Under the pieces are notes generated by a model. That model saw nothing but the letters and a program-made list of their open reading frames with translations. It had not been told where the DNA came from and ran no database searches. This document shows positions 35,426 through 46,681 of a stretch of 64,000 bases of DNA, one piece after another (position 1 is the stretch's first letter; each line of letters starts with the position of its first letter). Source of the DNA: Papilionanthe hookeriana x Papilionanthe teres (lineage: Eukaryota > Streptophyta > Magnoliopsida > Asparagales > Orchidaceae); contig CM040431.1 in NCBI GenBank assembly GCA_022702705.1, positions 26,181,623-26,245,622 of the forward strand, given 5' to 3'. The translations under genes and the position numbers were made by a program.

Positions 35426-36696
35426 TTATTCTAACAACTCCAGATCCGCCATTGTTTTGTGCTCAATAGAGAGCTGGAAAAGCTCAGAGAACTCTCTGAG
35501 CAAGGAGTCATGAACAGCCCATAAGAACGCTGTTTTCAGTGACCCCAACAGAAGCTCAGACAGAGTACCAACTTTTTGGTCATGAATGCCACATGGGACG
35601 ATATGTTGAAAGGGAGCCAGATTTGTGGTCACATGAAGTGCCAACCCATGATATGTTATCCACCGTTAAACCCGAATACCAATTGCAGCTAGTTTTTTAT
35701 TCCCTGGAAACTGATCGAGAAAAAAAAAAAATAATAAAATAAAAACTGTTCTAAAATGGTAAGTCAGTCACTGTGAAGGTTAGAAGAAGCTACAGTTGGT
35801 TTTGGATCATATAATTGTGCATAATTTTGAATTGAACAATATTATAGACTTGATAAATAGCATGATAAGAGTTGAGGAACATAAAATGACTAGAATAATA
35901 ATAGCAAGGAATGCAGGCATACCAACCCAGACACTTGTGAGGCCCTTAATCCTAGATGCCTTCACCGAAAAGGTTGTGAGAGAGTACGGATGACCACTTC
36001 TTCGAGGGACCAGAGGTACCAGTGGATATTCATTTTGTGGCAACGCAAATTAACAATGGGATACATGACAAGCCAAGGAAAAAGGCGCAAATAAGAGATG
36101 TCAGAGGTAGGTATTAACAGAAACATGATGTTTACTGTATGAAATTTAGGATGAGTAACTTTTGAGCTGTAGTATATTGTTCAGCGCAAAAATTGCACCA
36201 TGATTGCCAGACAGACATATATTTGTCCAAAATAAAACTAAATTGAAGAATTGCTGTTCTAATATGTTTGTTCCTCAACAAACTAGGCGCCGAAACAAAA
36301 TTCACAATTGTGGAATATGCCAACATTGCCGGTGTAAAAAAAAAATGCTTATTAATAGAGAAGAGTACTTAAAATTGCCAATACATATACAGCGCATTCT
36401 CAAAGACGGCCCAGCTAGAACCAATGGATAAAGCCTAAAGAATGATGAGCAGATCAATAACCATACCTGTCCAGGGCCATGTTATGTAACCTCCCCACCA
36501 CGTTCGGTCTGATAAAGATCATAAGGTGCACTTGTAATATCAAATTTCACAAATTTTTTCGAGCTCCTAGTACCTAATGTATAAACAGGTTGGTGTTGAA
36601 GAATGATCAATGTATCAGAGTGGTCTTCATCCCTCTCTACCAAAGTTTGTCTCATTCTAAGTACTGACTTTTGCCAAGACCAGGATGTTTTGATTT
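35426..36696 (-). pseudogene. Plastidial octanoyltransferase (LIP2p-type) pseudogene, 5'-truncated
   Basis: LIP2p moves octanoyl groups from acyl carrier protein to lipoate-dependent enzymes of the plastid. Three exons are recognisable on the - strand: 36696-36467 (SDTLIILQHQPVYTLGTRSS, PYDLYQTERGGEVT, then a stop in place of Tyr, HGPGQ), 36072-35923 (LVMYPIVNLRCHKM, HWYLWSLEEVVIRTLS, ASRIKGLTSVWVG) and 35703-35426 (AAIGIRV, stop, RWITYHGLALHVTTNLAPF, HIVPCGI, LLREFSELFQLS). Damage: a TAA in each outer exon, a one-base loss in LS|TTFSVK, and the acceptor before the middle exon reading GG instead of AG. Introns are kept, so it arose by DNA duplication, not reverse transcription. Sequence before the first block (about 36696 and beyond) is replaced by AT-rich repeats, removing the transit peptide and first exon part. 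No product is expected. Confidence 0.85.
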
Positions 36697-39310
36697 AACA
36701 TGTCCTAGATGTCGGTTTATGTCAAATTATATTGATTAATGTTTAATTTTGTCGAAATATCGGATTAATTTCATTTAATATCGATATTTGTCAAATTTAT
36801 ATTTGAAATGTCAATTTTATGTCGGTTATGTTGATTTATGTTTGAAATGTCGATTAAGTCAAATTTTGTTCGAAATATCGAATTTATGTTGATTATGTTG
36901 AATTTTTATTTAAAATATTGAATTTATGTCGATTTTGGTTTGAAATGTTGAATTTATGTCTTGATTTAAGTTTAAACTTACATTTTGAATTCATGTCTGT
37001 TTTAATTCGAGTTGAAAGTTGGGTTAGATTAACTTGAGTTCATATTTGTCTGAAAATAAGTTAAAAGGTTGGAAGTTAGATTCAATATTGATTGAACTAA
37101 CTTGGGTTCATGTCTAGTTGAACTTAAATTAGATTCAATATTGATTAAATCTACTTAAGTTCATGTCTATCTGAACTTAAGTTAAAAAGTTGGAAGTTAG
37201 ATTCAATATTGATTGAACTAACTCGGGTTCATGTCCGGTTGAACCTAAGTTAAATTCAATGTTGATTAATCTAATTAACTCGAGTTCACGTATCAGTTCG
37301 AACTTTAAGTTAAAATGTTAGTTTAGAATAAACTTAATTAAGTTTTAAGCCTTGTTTAAATAGGACTTAAAGGTTAATCAAGTCTAATAAATTAAACTTA
37401 ATTAGAATTACTGACCATCTAAGTTCTTTTTAGGTAAGACTTTAAGTTTTAATTAAGTCTATTTAGCTGTAGTTTATTGAGATATTAATGAATTAGACTT
37501 AATCAAGGTTTGTTGATTTAAATCTCAATTAATTAATGGTTCGATGATTTAATTAAGTCTAATATGTTAGACTTAATTAAAATTTTATGTTGAATTTAGG
37601 TTTGAATTAAGTTAAGTTAAAAGTTCAATATGATTTGGTTTTAAGTTAAGATTTGACTTAAGTTAAGTTCAAGTTAAGTTGAACCTATACTTAAAGTTGG
37701 TTTGAGTTCAATATGGGTTGAGTCTCGAGTTAAGATTAAGTTTGAGTTAGACTTAGGTTCATGTCGGGTCGATCCTAAGTTTGATTTTGACTTAAGTCCG
37801 ATATGTGTTAGACTTAAGTTCGAGTTTAGGTTCGACTTAGATTCAGTGTCGAGTTGAACCTAAGTTTGGTTCGACTTAAGTTTAATGTATGTCAGACTTA
37901 AGTTAAGTTTAGGTTTGACTTAGGTTCATGTCGGGTTGAACCTAAGTTTGGTTTGACTTAAGTCTAATGTAGGTTAGACTTAAGTTAAGTTTAGGTTATG
38001 TTAGATTCAATGTAAGTTAAACCTAAGGTTTAGGTTAACTTGAGTTCAAGTTAGGTTGTATTCAGGTTATATTAGATTTAATATGGGTTGAGTTTGATTG
38101 TTTAAGGTTAATTAAACCTAATTTAGGTAAGGTTTAATGACTTAATTAGACTTGTGTAAGGTTAATTAAACCTAATTTAGGTAAGGTTTAATTGATTAAT
38201 TAAACTTAATATGGGTTAAGTCTAATTGTTTAAGGTTAATTAAACTTAAGTTAGGTAAGGTTTAATTGATTAATTAGACTTAATATGGGTTAAGTCTAAT
38301 TTGTTTAAGGTTAATTAAACCTAATTTAGGTAAGATTTAATTGATTTAATTAGACTTATTATGGGTTATGTCTAATTGTTTAAGATTAAATAAACCTAAT
38401 TTAGGTAAGGTTTAATTGATTTAATTAGACATAATTAATTAAGCTTAAGGTTTAAATTTAGTTAAATAGGTTTAAATGACGTTTTGAACCTAAGATTTAA
38501 ATGATGTTTTAAATCTAATTAAGTCTAATTTTGTCATTTTAGACTTAATTGATTAAGCGTAAGGTTTAAATTTAGTTAAATAGGTTTAAATGACGTTTTG
38601 AACTTAATTAAGTCTAAGTTTGTCCTTTTAGACTTAATTAAATAGGTTTAAATGATGTTTTAAATCTAATTAAGTCGAATTTTGTCATTTTAGACTTAAT
38701 TGATTGAGCCTAAGGTTTAAATTTAGTTAAATAGGTTTAAATGACGTTTTAAACCTAATTAAGTCTAAGTTTGTCATTTTAGACTTAATTAAATAGGTTT
38801 AAATGATGTTTTAAATCTAATTAAGTCTAATTTTGTTATTTTAGATTTAATTGATTAAGCTTAAGGTTTAATAGGTTTAAATGATGTTTTAAATCTAATT
38901 AAGTCTAATTTTGTCATTTTAGACTTAATTGATTAAGCTTAAGGTTTAATAGGTTTAAATGATGTTTTAAACCTAATTAAGTATAATTTTGTCATTTTAG
39001 ACTTAATTAGTTATTTGCCATTAGCCTAACATAGACTAGATTCATTTCAAACTTAGATTTTTGAAGGAAATAAGCTAAGTTTATGAAAAGGTGATTTTTA
39101 GGATTAAAATTATTTAATTAATAAAGAATTTTAGTCCTAAATTGTAACATATTATTCAAAATTATTTTTATGAGATAGAAATGATTTTCTTAGGGTTATT
39201 CTCTATTGCCCTAACATTTCTAACCATTTTTATTTAATTTTTCTTAATTTTCATTTTTTATAATTATTTATTTGAAATAATTACAAAATGATTTGAAAAT
39301 TAGAAAAAAG
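36697..39310. repeat. Degenerate AT-rich tandem repeat block
   Basis: Three zones follow each other. At 36740-37320, ATGTCGATTT and ATTGATTGAACTAACT variants repeat. At 37600-38120, words like GACTTAAGTTYAAT and GGTTGAACCTAAG recur every 50-60 bases. At 38140-39010, two longer units repeat: one of about 75 bases (AAGGTTAATTAAACCTAATT, then TAGGTAAGGTTTAATTG) four times, then one around TTAAATCTAATTAAGTCTAA with TTTTGTCATTTTAGACTTAA six or so times. No coding capacity. From 39060 it becomes plain AT-rich sequence up to the LTR. Confidence 0.7.
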
Positions 39311-41705
39311 TGTCATAGGCATGTTTTTTGTCCTTGGAAAAATCATGAAACATTCCTAAGAGCATGAAGATAAATGCCTCAAAGTTTCATATTTTTTTGA
39401 TTTATAAATAATTTTTAATAATTAAAATACTCCAGAGAGTATTTAATTATTTAAAAGTTAAATAATGAGAATAAAATTATAATTTTTATTTCATAATTTT
39501 CTTCTCATTTTGCTCTTTCTATAGATATTTTTGTTATATTTTTGTGATTTATATTTAAAAAGTTATGAATTTTCGATTGTTTTAAGGTTAAAACAGATAT
39601 TTAACCAATTTCTCGCCGCCAAAGAGATCCCACGCCGACGCGTGTCCTCAGATCTGTCGAAGAGCGGGAAAGTCCGCTGCGGGAGCCCGAACAGCCGACA
39701 CCGCGCGGTTTGATCAGCGCCGGTGATAAATCCATTTTAATTCCAGAAAAATTCATAACCGTTAAACTTCAAATGTTAATATCTCACTCATTTCTTGATG
39801 AAATTGAGTGATTTTTGAACCTATGGAATCATCTAAACATGTAGAATATATCCATACGGTGATGCAACATTTACGAGGCTAGTATAACACATGATATTTC
39901 AAAAATATGAATTATTTTAAGAAAAATAATTTCATACCTTTGCCACAAGTAAATCGAAGCTTGATCGGACCTTGTAGTTGTCTTCTAAGACTCCATAGGA
40001 AGATTGTTGCTGCACCAATTTGGTTTAAAAGTCGGCCTCAGAGGAGAATTTTAAGAAGGTGGTTGGTTTGGGCTGTTTTTGAATTTTGATCAAATTGGCT
40101 CTATTGGGCTCAATCTATGGCTTGAGTTTGATCAAAATGGATTGCTAAGACTATTGGGAAGAGTTTTTGTGTTGGGAGCCAGAAGATTTGAGCAGCCTAT
40201 AGGTCTCACTAAATTTTTTTCTTCTTCTTAGTAAGGCTCGGGTATGGCTTTATTTATAGCCATGGGGAGGCCATGACTTGGCTTAGGCTGTACTAGGGGA
40301 GTTGTTATCTTCCCTATTAATGAATTGAAAATTAAATTTCGGTTGAGGGGATAACTATGGTTGTCTCTCCAAAGTTCTTCATCATAAGCTCATTGTTTTG
40401 GCTCCTTTCCATTGGATCATGCATGAGGTGGTTTAGCTCTTTGAAATGAGCTGTAATTTCTCTTCCTCACGAGCTTACAAGTCAGCCATTAGCTTTGGCA
40501 AATGGTGACACATATGTTTCCCCCTCATGATTTCATTTAACCATGGTGAGGAGTGGAGTTTAAGCTTTATTCCCTTCCCATTGGTTAGTTTAGGAGGTGG
40601 GAAATATGCCATAGTGTTGGTCGGCTACCTCATTGTTGAGTAGAGGTGAGTCATGGCTTAGAATGAAGGAGAAAGAGCCACCTCATTTTATTCACCGTGA
40701 TGGGAGTTAACCCATGGTTTGCCATAATTTAAGCTAAGTTTTGTCATGTGTTAATTATGTCTTATGATGGGTTTAATTTAGTTTTAACTTTAATTAATTA
40801 TGGGAAGGTCATGTGTCATTTCCATTTTAATTAATTATGTTATTAAAAATTGTTGGAAATTATTTCATTAATCAATTTATTAATTGAAAATAATTTCAAA
40901 TTAATTAATTGATTAATTTTATCATTTTTATTTAATTTTGTCATTTTATGATTTTAATTTAATTTTCATTTTAATTAAGGATGTCATTTAATTAAAATGC
41001 CGAAAATTAAATCATTAATTAATTTAATTAATCAAAATAATTTTGAAATTAATTATTTGATTAATTTTGTTGTTTTTATTTCATTTTTTATCTATTTTGA
41101 TTAAAATAGATAAGTGTTGATCAATTTTGATTTAGGTTGACCCAAGTCGACCTAAATTGATCAATTTAATTTCAAGATGTCCGATGTGACCTTTTTCGAC
41201 TTTGTCATGGTTGATTTGATCACAATATTTGTGATTTTATCATTGTGGGGTTTTAAACATGTGATTGGGTCAAGGATTGACCTATGAGGTCAACATGTTT
41301 GGTCATTGGGTCTAGTTTGGTCATTTTGACCAAAGTTGACTTTTTAGGTCAAAAAGGTGACCTATGGGGTCAACAGGGTTGGTGATTGGGTCTGGTTCGA
41401 CCATTTTGACCAAAGTTGACTTTTTAGGTCAAAAGGGTGACCTATGGGGTCAACAGGTTGGTCATTGGGTCTTGTTTGACCATTTTGACCAAAGATGACC
41501 TTTTAGGTCAAAAGGGTGACCTATGGGGTCAACAGGGTTGATCATTGGGTATGGTTTGACCATTTTGACCAAAGTTGACTTTTTAGGTCAAAAGGGTGAC
41601 TTATGGAGTCAACAGGGTTGGTCATTGTGTCTGGTTTGACCATTTTGATCAAAATTGACTTTTTAGGTCAAAAGGTATTGACTCATTATAAAAATGAGGT
41701 CAACA
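39311..41705 (-). repeat. LTR 1 of element A (3' LTR in element sense)
   Basis: This 2395-base sequence recurs directly at 44258-46681. On the + strand it begins TGTCATAGGCATG and ends GAGGTCAACA, so on either strand it has the TG...CA ends of an LTR. Over the first 205 aligned bases I count about nine differences between the two LTRs, roughly 4-5%, so the insertion is old but recognisable. It contains a GC-rich patch (39615-39715) and, near its right end, an array of TTGAC-rich units. The flanking five bases (AAAAG) do not match those after LTR 2 (CTCCT), so the target duplication is lost or the element is rearranged. The - strand orientation is inferred from the ORF direction and a GGGGCCCTTTT purine/pyrimidine tract next to the LTR. 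Confidence 0.85.
41260..41700. repeat. TTGAC-rich tandem array in LTR 1 (about five 88-90 base units)
   Basis: Each unit carries GACCTATGGGGTCAACAGGG, TGGTCATTGGGTCTGG, TTTGACCATTTTGACCAAAG and TTGACTTTTTAGGTCAAAA. TTGAC or its complement GTCAA occurs about five to six times per unit, with many as TTGACC or TTGACT, the W-box core bound by WRKY factors. The same array is in LTR 2. Whether it is bound is unknown. Confidence 0.8.
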
Positions 41706-41713
41706 AAAGGGCC

Positions 41714-41756
41714 CCAATATGTGTAGAATACTATATAAGTATTCTACACATATTGG
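41714..41756. other. Perfect 18-bp hairpin beside LTR 1
   Basis: The left arm CCAATATGTGTAGAATAC and the right arm GTATTCTACACATATTGG are exact complements around the 7-base loop TATATAA. It starts nine bases inside the internal region, just next to the LTR border, where the polypurine tract of a - strand element would lie. Confidence 0.9.
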
Positions 41757-41879
41757 CGTTGACCGAAGTGATCTAAGAGATGTTTCATAACAATCAGGAA
41801 AAGAGTAGGTATCATACTGCTCCTAGAGGATGTCAGATGTCTTGTTTGTCGGTTCTGAGAAGGAATATTCTTCTCGTGT

Positions 41880-42565
41880 CTGAAAAGGAATTTACCAGGA
41901 GAGAATGGATGTCATATTCCATTTCTCAAAATGTCAATGTTGCTATTTGGTTAAAGGAACGCCATGATTTCCATGTCAGGAAATGACTTATATCCCATAA
42001 CTGGAGAGAGAAAATATACGTCATTTTCTATTTTTCTCAAATTGTCAATGTCAAGATTTGGTTAGAGGAAAGCCATGATTTCTGTGTCAGGAAAGGACTT
42101 ACATCCAATAATCGGAGAGAGAAAATAGATGTCATTTTCTATTTTCCTCAAAATGTCGATGTCGAGATTTGGTTAGAGGAAAGCCATTATTTCCATGTCG
42201 GGAAAGGACTTACATCCAATAACCGGAGAGAGAAAATAGATGTCGTTTCTATTTTCCTCAAAATGTCGATGTCGAGATTTGGTTAGAGGAAAGCCATGAT
42301 TTCCGTGTCAGGAAAGGACTTACATCCAATAACCGGAGAGAGAAAATAGATGTCATTTTCTATTTTCCTCAAAATGACAATGTCAAGATTTGGTTAGAGG
42401 AAAACCATGATTTCCGTGTCAGGAAAGGACTTACATCCAATAACCGGAGAGAGAAAATAGATGTCATTTTCTATTTTCCTTAAAATGTCAATGTCAAGAT
42501 TTGATTAGAGGAAAGCCACGATTTCCGTGTCGGAAAGCGACTTACATCCAATAACCGGAGAGAGT
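41880..42565. repeat. 111-bp tandem repeat, five full units plus partial ones
   Basis: GACTTAYATCC recurs at 41985, 42096, 42207, 42317, 42428 and 42539, a spacing of 110-111 bases. Each unit holds CGGAGAGAGAAAATA, ATGTCATTTTCTATTTTCCT, ATGTCRATGTC, GATTTGGTTAGAGGAAAGCC and ATTTCCGTGTC. Although 111 is a multiple of three, every frame I checked has stops, so it is not coding. It sits between LTR 1 and the AlkB-like gene. Confidence 0.9.
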
Positions 42566-43031
42566 GTCGAACTCACTAATATTTTTGGTGGGAATATCCG
42601 TCGGGGTTTTGACCTATATAGGTCGAATGATAATTCTCATGTTTAGTTATCACAAGTTATTCATTTCATCATTAAAATTTATTTTATTATTTTTAGGACT
42701 TGTCGACATATCATAGACAATGGGGAACATTTTTCCAACATTTCATTTTATTTCCATAAAAAGGTCACAAATACATATTATTGCAAGCAAAAGCTAACGA
42801 TACATATATGTGTACATATCATATAGCGTCTTTGCAACAAACTATCGATATTTTACATACCAACGATTACCGATATATCACACATCGACAACTACGGATA
42901 TATCACATGTCAAAAGTTCTTATATATATCATAACATAGCCTTGGATGTTAACGAGATCGTCTATAAACGTCCTACACTCCAAAACATTATTTGTCGAAC
43001 ATGTTTCAGGTGTTCAGACATTTTTATGGGA
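42566..43031. other. Internal region of element A without a gene
   Basis: AT-rich sequence with TATCRACAACTA and CGATATATCACACATC words repeated near 42840-42910. There is no gag, protease, reverse transcriptase or integrase here or anywhere else between the two LTRs. Confidence 0.6.
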
Positions 43032-44220
43032 TTACGGTAACTCTAAAGGCTTCAATCCTTCAAGTTCCAGGATAGCTTGGTATCCAACCGGTCTTTTGTC
43101 AGGGTTCATCTGTCGCAAAGTAATTGATATGCGTGGCCTATCGACGCTGGGTATGCAGTGTTTTACAAAGTCTGCTCCATTTCCTTGAAATAAAAGGACT
43201 GATCCTCGAGTCAGAAGGATACGACATGTTCCTTCAAATTCTCCAGGTCCGAGAATCTTTATCTCCCTCCCAAATACAATAGAGCAGCGGTTCATTAAAG
43301 ACACCGTGCAAAAGGGTCTTTCAAAGTCATGACTGTTAATATGAGGAGGGATACAATCTCCTTCATCATACATGTTGATGATACAACTATCGGGAACACA
43401 ATCTGCAGGTATGATCCCCCAAGTGACAAGTCGTCTGATAATTTGAATTATCATAGTGGGTAAAGGATGTACTTGTTTGTGTCGTAATATTCCGGGGAGA
43501 TTTCCTTCTTTGTCTCTTGCATAATTGTAGCAACACCCACATTGGATGGTTTGTCTGCCCTTGCCACGAATCCATTTATTGGGTTCAGAATAGGTTTTCC
43601 TTCGAAGGTGTCCAGCCCTACCCCGATTTCGGGCTTTTGTACTATGATCGATGATAGCGGACTTGTTCATCCTCTTCAAATATTCTGGTAAACAGTTTAA
43701 GACCATCCAAAATATTTATTGTCCTTTTGTTCACATGCTTATATTGTTCAAAGGTTCTCCATTCGATAGCGCAAATTCGTCGCACCTCTTCCCTTGAGTG
43801 ATTCTTTCTGTCAACTTTCTTATCTGACACCTTCGAACTACGAGCGAGTGTGATCGATGGTGAAGTGATAATCACTTTCCCATCTTGATTTTTCTTTGTA
43901 GGATTTAGATTTGTCGTTTCTAATGCAGAATTTATTTCTTGAGTATTAATAGTTCGTGATTTCGATTGACTAATATCCTCCATATTTTGTTTTTCTTGTA
44001 ATTGTTTTTGACGCTTCAGTCGTTTATTATGATTTCGTCTCTGTGATCTAGTAAGTCCTATTGCCATATTTTTTGTACCCGACGTAGATACTCCTTGTAC
44101 TGAAGTAGTCATGAATTCTTGCTCATCTGAGCTATCACTGATTGTGAAGTCATACTCTTCGGGTTGTCGGAGTTTGAAATCTATCAAATGTGTTTGCAGA
44201 TTAACTTCATTATGATTCAC
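43032..44220 (-). pseudogene. ALKBH9/10-like (AlkB, 2-oxoglutarate/Fe(II) dioxygenase) gene inside element A
   Basis: Plant ALKBH9/10 proteins remove methyl groups from adenine in RNA. Two - strand frames make up the gene. The first (44220-43642; first ATG at 44112) is a charged, disordered region with a basic TRSQRRNHNKRLKRQKQ stretch and ends NILDGLKLFTRIFEEDEQ, the usual start of the domain. The second (43706-43032) carries TYSEPNKWIRGKGR, CGCCYNYARD, PPHINSHDFERPFCTVS, FGREIKILGPGEFEG, GADFVKHCIP and the 2-oxoglutarate-binding RISITLRQM, ending ELEGLKPLELP. Between them, over about 60 bases, conserved residues alternate between two frames, so several small indels separate the parts. The HxD iron motif reads HIN. 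No introns are seen. It lies in the same sense as element A and takes the place of gag-pol. Translation of the second frame alone from M43706 is conceivable. Confidence 0.8.
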
Positions 44221-44257
44221 CAGATAAAGTAACGATCCGTGATATTTTCATATTTAT

Positions 44258-46681
44258 TGTCCTAGACATGTTTTCTGTCCTTGGAAAAAACATGAAACAT
44301 TCCTAAGAGCATAAATATAAATGCCTCAAAGTTTCATATTTTTTTGATTTATAAATAATTTTTAATAATTAAAATACTCTAGAGAGTATTTAATTATTTA
44401 AAACTTAAATAATGAGAATAAAATTATGATTTTTATTTCATAATTTTCTTCTCATTTTGCTCTTTACAGAGGTATTTTTGTTATATTTTTGTGATTTATA
44501 TTTAAAAAGTTATGAATTTTCGATTGTTTTAAGGTTAAAACAGATTTTTAACCAATTTCCCGCCGGCAAAGTGATCCCAAGCCAACGTGTGTCCTCGGAT
44601 CTGTCGAAGAGCGGGAAAATTCGCTGCGGGAGGCCGAACAGCGGACACCGCGCGGTTTGATCAGCGCCGTCCTTTCCAAAACACGGGAACGGACGGCGGT
44701 GATAAATCTATTTTAATTCCAGAAAAATTCATAACCGTTAAACTTCAAATGTTAATATCTCACTCATTTCTTAATGAAATTGAGTGATTTTTGAACCTAT
44801 GGAATCATCTAAACATGTAGAATATATCCATACGGTATGCAACATTTCTGGGCTAGTATAACACATGATATTTCAAAAATATGAATTATTTTAAGAAAAA
44901 TAATTTCATACCTTTGCTACATAGTAAATCGAAGCTTGATCGGACCTTGTAGTTGTCTTCTAAGACTCCAGAGGAAGATTGTTGTTGCACCAATTTGGTT
45001 CAAAAGTAAGCCTCATAGGAGAATTTTAAGAAGGTGGCTGGTCTGGGCTGTTTTTGAATTTTGATCAAATTGGCTCGATTAGGCTCAATCTTTGGCTTGG
45101 GTTTGATCAAAATGGATTGTTAAGACTCTTGGGAAGAGTTTTTGTGTTGGGAGCCAGAAGATTTGAGCGACTTCATAGGTCTCACTAAATTTTTTCTTCT
45201 TCTTAGTAAGGCTCGGGTATGGCCTTATTTATAGCCATGGGGAGGCCATGGCTTGGCTTAGGCTGTACTAGGGGAGTTGTTATCTTCTCTATTAATGAAT
45301 TAAAGATAAAATTTCGGATGAGGGGATAACTATGGTTGTCTCTCCAAAGTTCTCCATCATGAGCTCATTGTTTTGGCTTCTTTCCATTGGATCATGCATG
45401 AGGTGGTTTAGCTCTTTGAAATGAGCCGTAATTTCTCTTCCTTATGAGCTTACAAGTCACCCATTATCTTTGGCAAATGGTGACACATATATTTCCCCCT
45501 CATGATTTCATTTAACCATGGTGAGGTGTGAAGTTTAAGCTTTATTCCCTTCCTATTGGTTAGTTTAGGAGGTGGGAAATATGCCTTAGTGTTGGCCGGC
45601 CACCTCATTGTTGAGTAGAGGTGAGTCATGGCTTAGAATGAAGGAGAAAGAGTCACCTCATTTTATTCACCATGATGGGAGTTAACCCATGGTTAGCCAT
45701 AATTTAAGCTAAGTTTTGTCATGTGTTAATTATGTCTTATGATGGGTTTAATTTAGTTTTACTTTAATTAATTCTGGGAAGACCATGTGTCATTTCCATT
45801 TTAATTAATTATGTTATTAAAAATTGTTGGAAATTATTTCATTAATCAATTTATTAATTGAAAATAATTTCAAATTAATTAATTGATTAATTTTATCATT
45901 TTTATTTAATTTTTTCATTTTATATTTTTAATTTAATTTCCATTTTAATTAATTATGTCATTTAATTAAAATACTGAAAATTAAATCATTAATTAATTTA
46001 ATTAATCAAAATAATTTTAAAATTAATTATTTGATTAATTTTGTTGTTTTTATTTCATTTTTTACCTATTTTGATTAAAATAGATAAGTGTTGACCAATT
46101 TTGATTTAGGTTGACTCCAAGTCGACCTAAATTGATCAATTTAATTTCAAGATGTCCGATGTGATCTTTTTCAACTTTGTCATGGTTGATTTGATCACAA
46201 TATTTGTGATTTTATCATTGTGGGATTTTAAACATGTCATTGGGTCGAAGAGTTAACTCTATGGGGTCAACGAGTGTTTGGTCATTGGGTCTAGTTTGGT
46301 CATTTTGACCAAAGTTGACTTTTTAGGTCAAAAAGGTGACCTATGGGGTCAACATGGTTGGTCATTGGGTCTTGTTCGACCATTTTGACCAAAGTTGACT
46401 TTTTAAGATAGGGTGACCTATGTGGTCAATAGGGTTGGTCAATTGGTTTGGTTTGACTATTTTGACCAAAGTTAACTTTTTAAGTCAAAAGGGTGACGTA
46501 TGGGGTCAACAGGGTTGATCATTGGGTATGGTTTGACCATTTTGACCAAAGTTGACTTTTTACGTCAAATGGTGACCTATGGGGTCAACAGGGTTGGTCA
46601 TTTGGTCTGGTTTGACTATTTTGACCAAAGTTGACTTTTTAGGTCAAAAGGTATTGACTCATTATAAAAATGAGGTCAACA
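44258..46681 (-). repeat. LTR 2 of element A (5' LTR in element sense)
   Basis: A 2424-base copy of LTR 1, starting TGTCCTAGACATG and ending GAGGTCAACA. It carries a 29-base extra piece near 44670-44698 able to form a hairpin (GCCGTCC...GGACGGC), which LTR 1 has lost or never had. The TTGAC array is present at about 46240-46660. Just inside the left border no clear primer binding site is seen on the - strand, so priming is unexplained. Confidence 0.85.

Noticed and set aside
39531..39713. Short frame repeated in both LTRs (39531-39713 and 44457-44660)
   Set aside because: It spans the GC-rich patch of the LTR. The two copies differ in length and sequence, and it has no family resemblance.
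41780..42565. 111-bp repeats read as protein repeats, since 111 is a multiple of three
   Set aside because: All frames checked contain stops within the units.
41880..42565. CRISPR-like array
   Set aside because: Units are full-length direct repeats without distinct spacers, and the genome is a plant.
43032..44220. Origin of the AlkB-like gene from an integrated plant RNA virus
   Set aside because: The domain follows plant ALKBH9/10 features (CCYNYA, GPGEF, RISITLR) and ends like those proteins. No viral replicase, movement or coat sequence is nearby, and it is flanked by LTRs.
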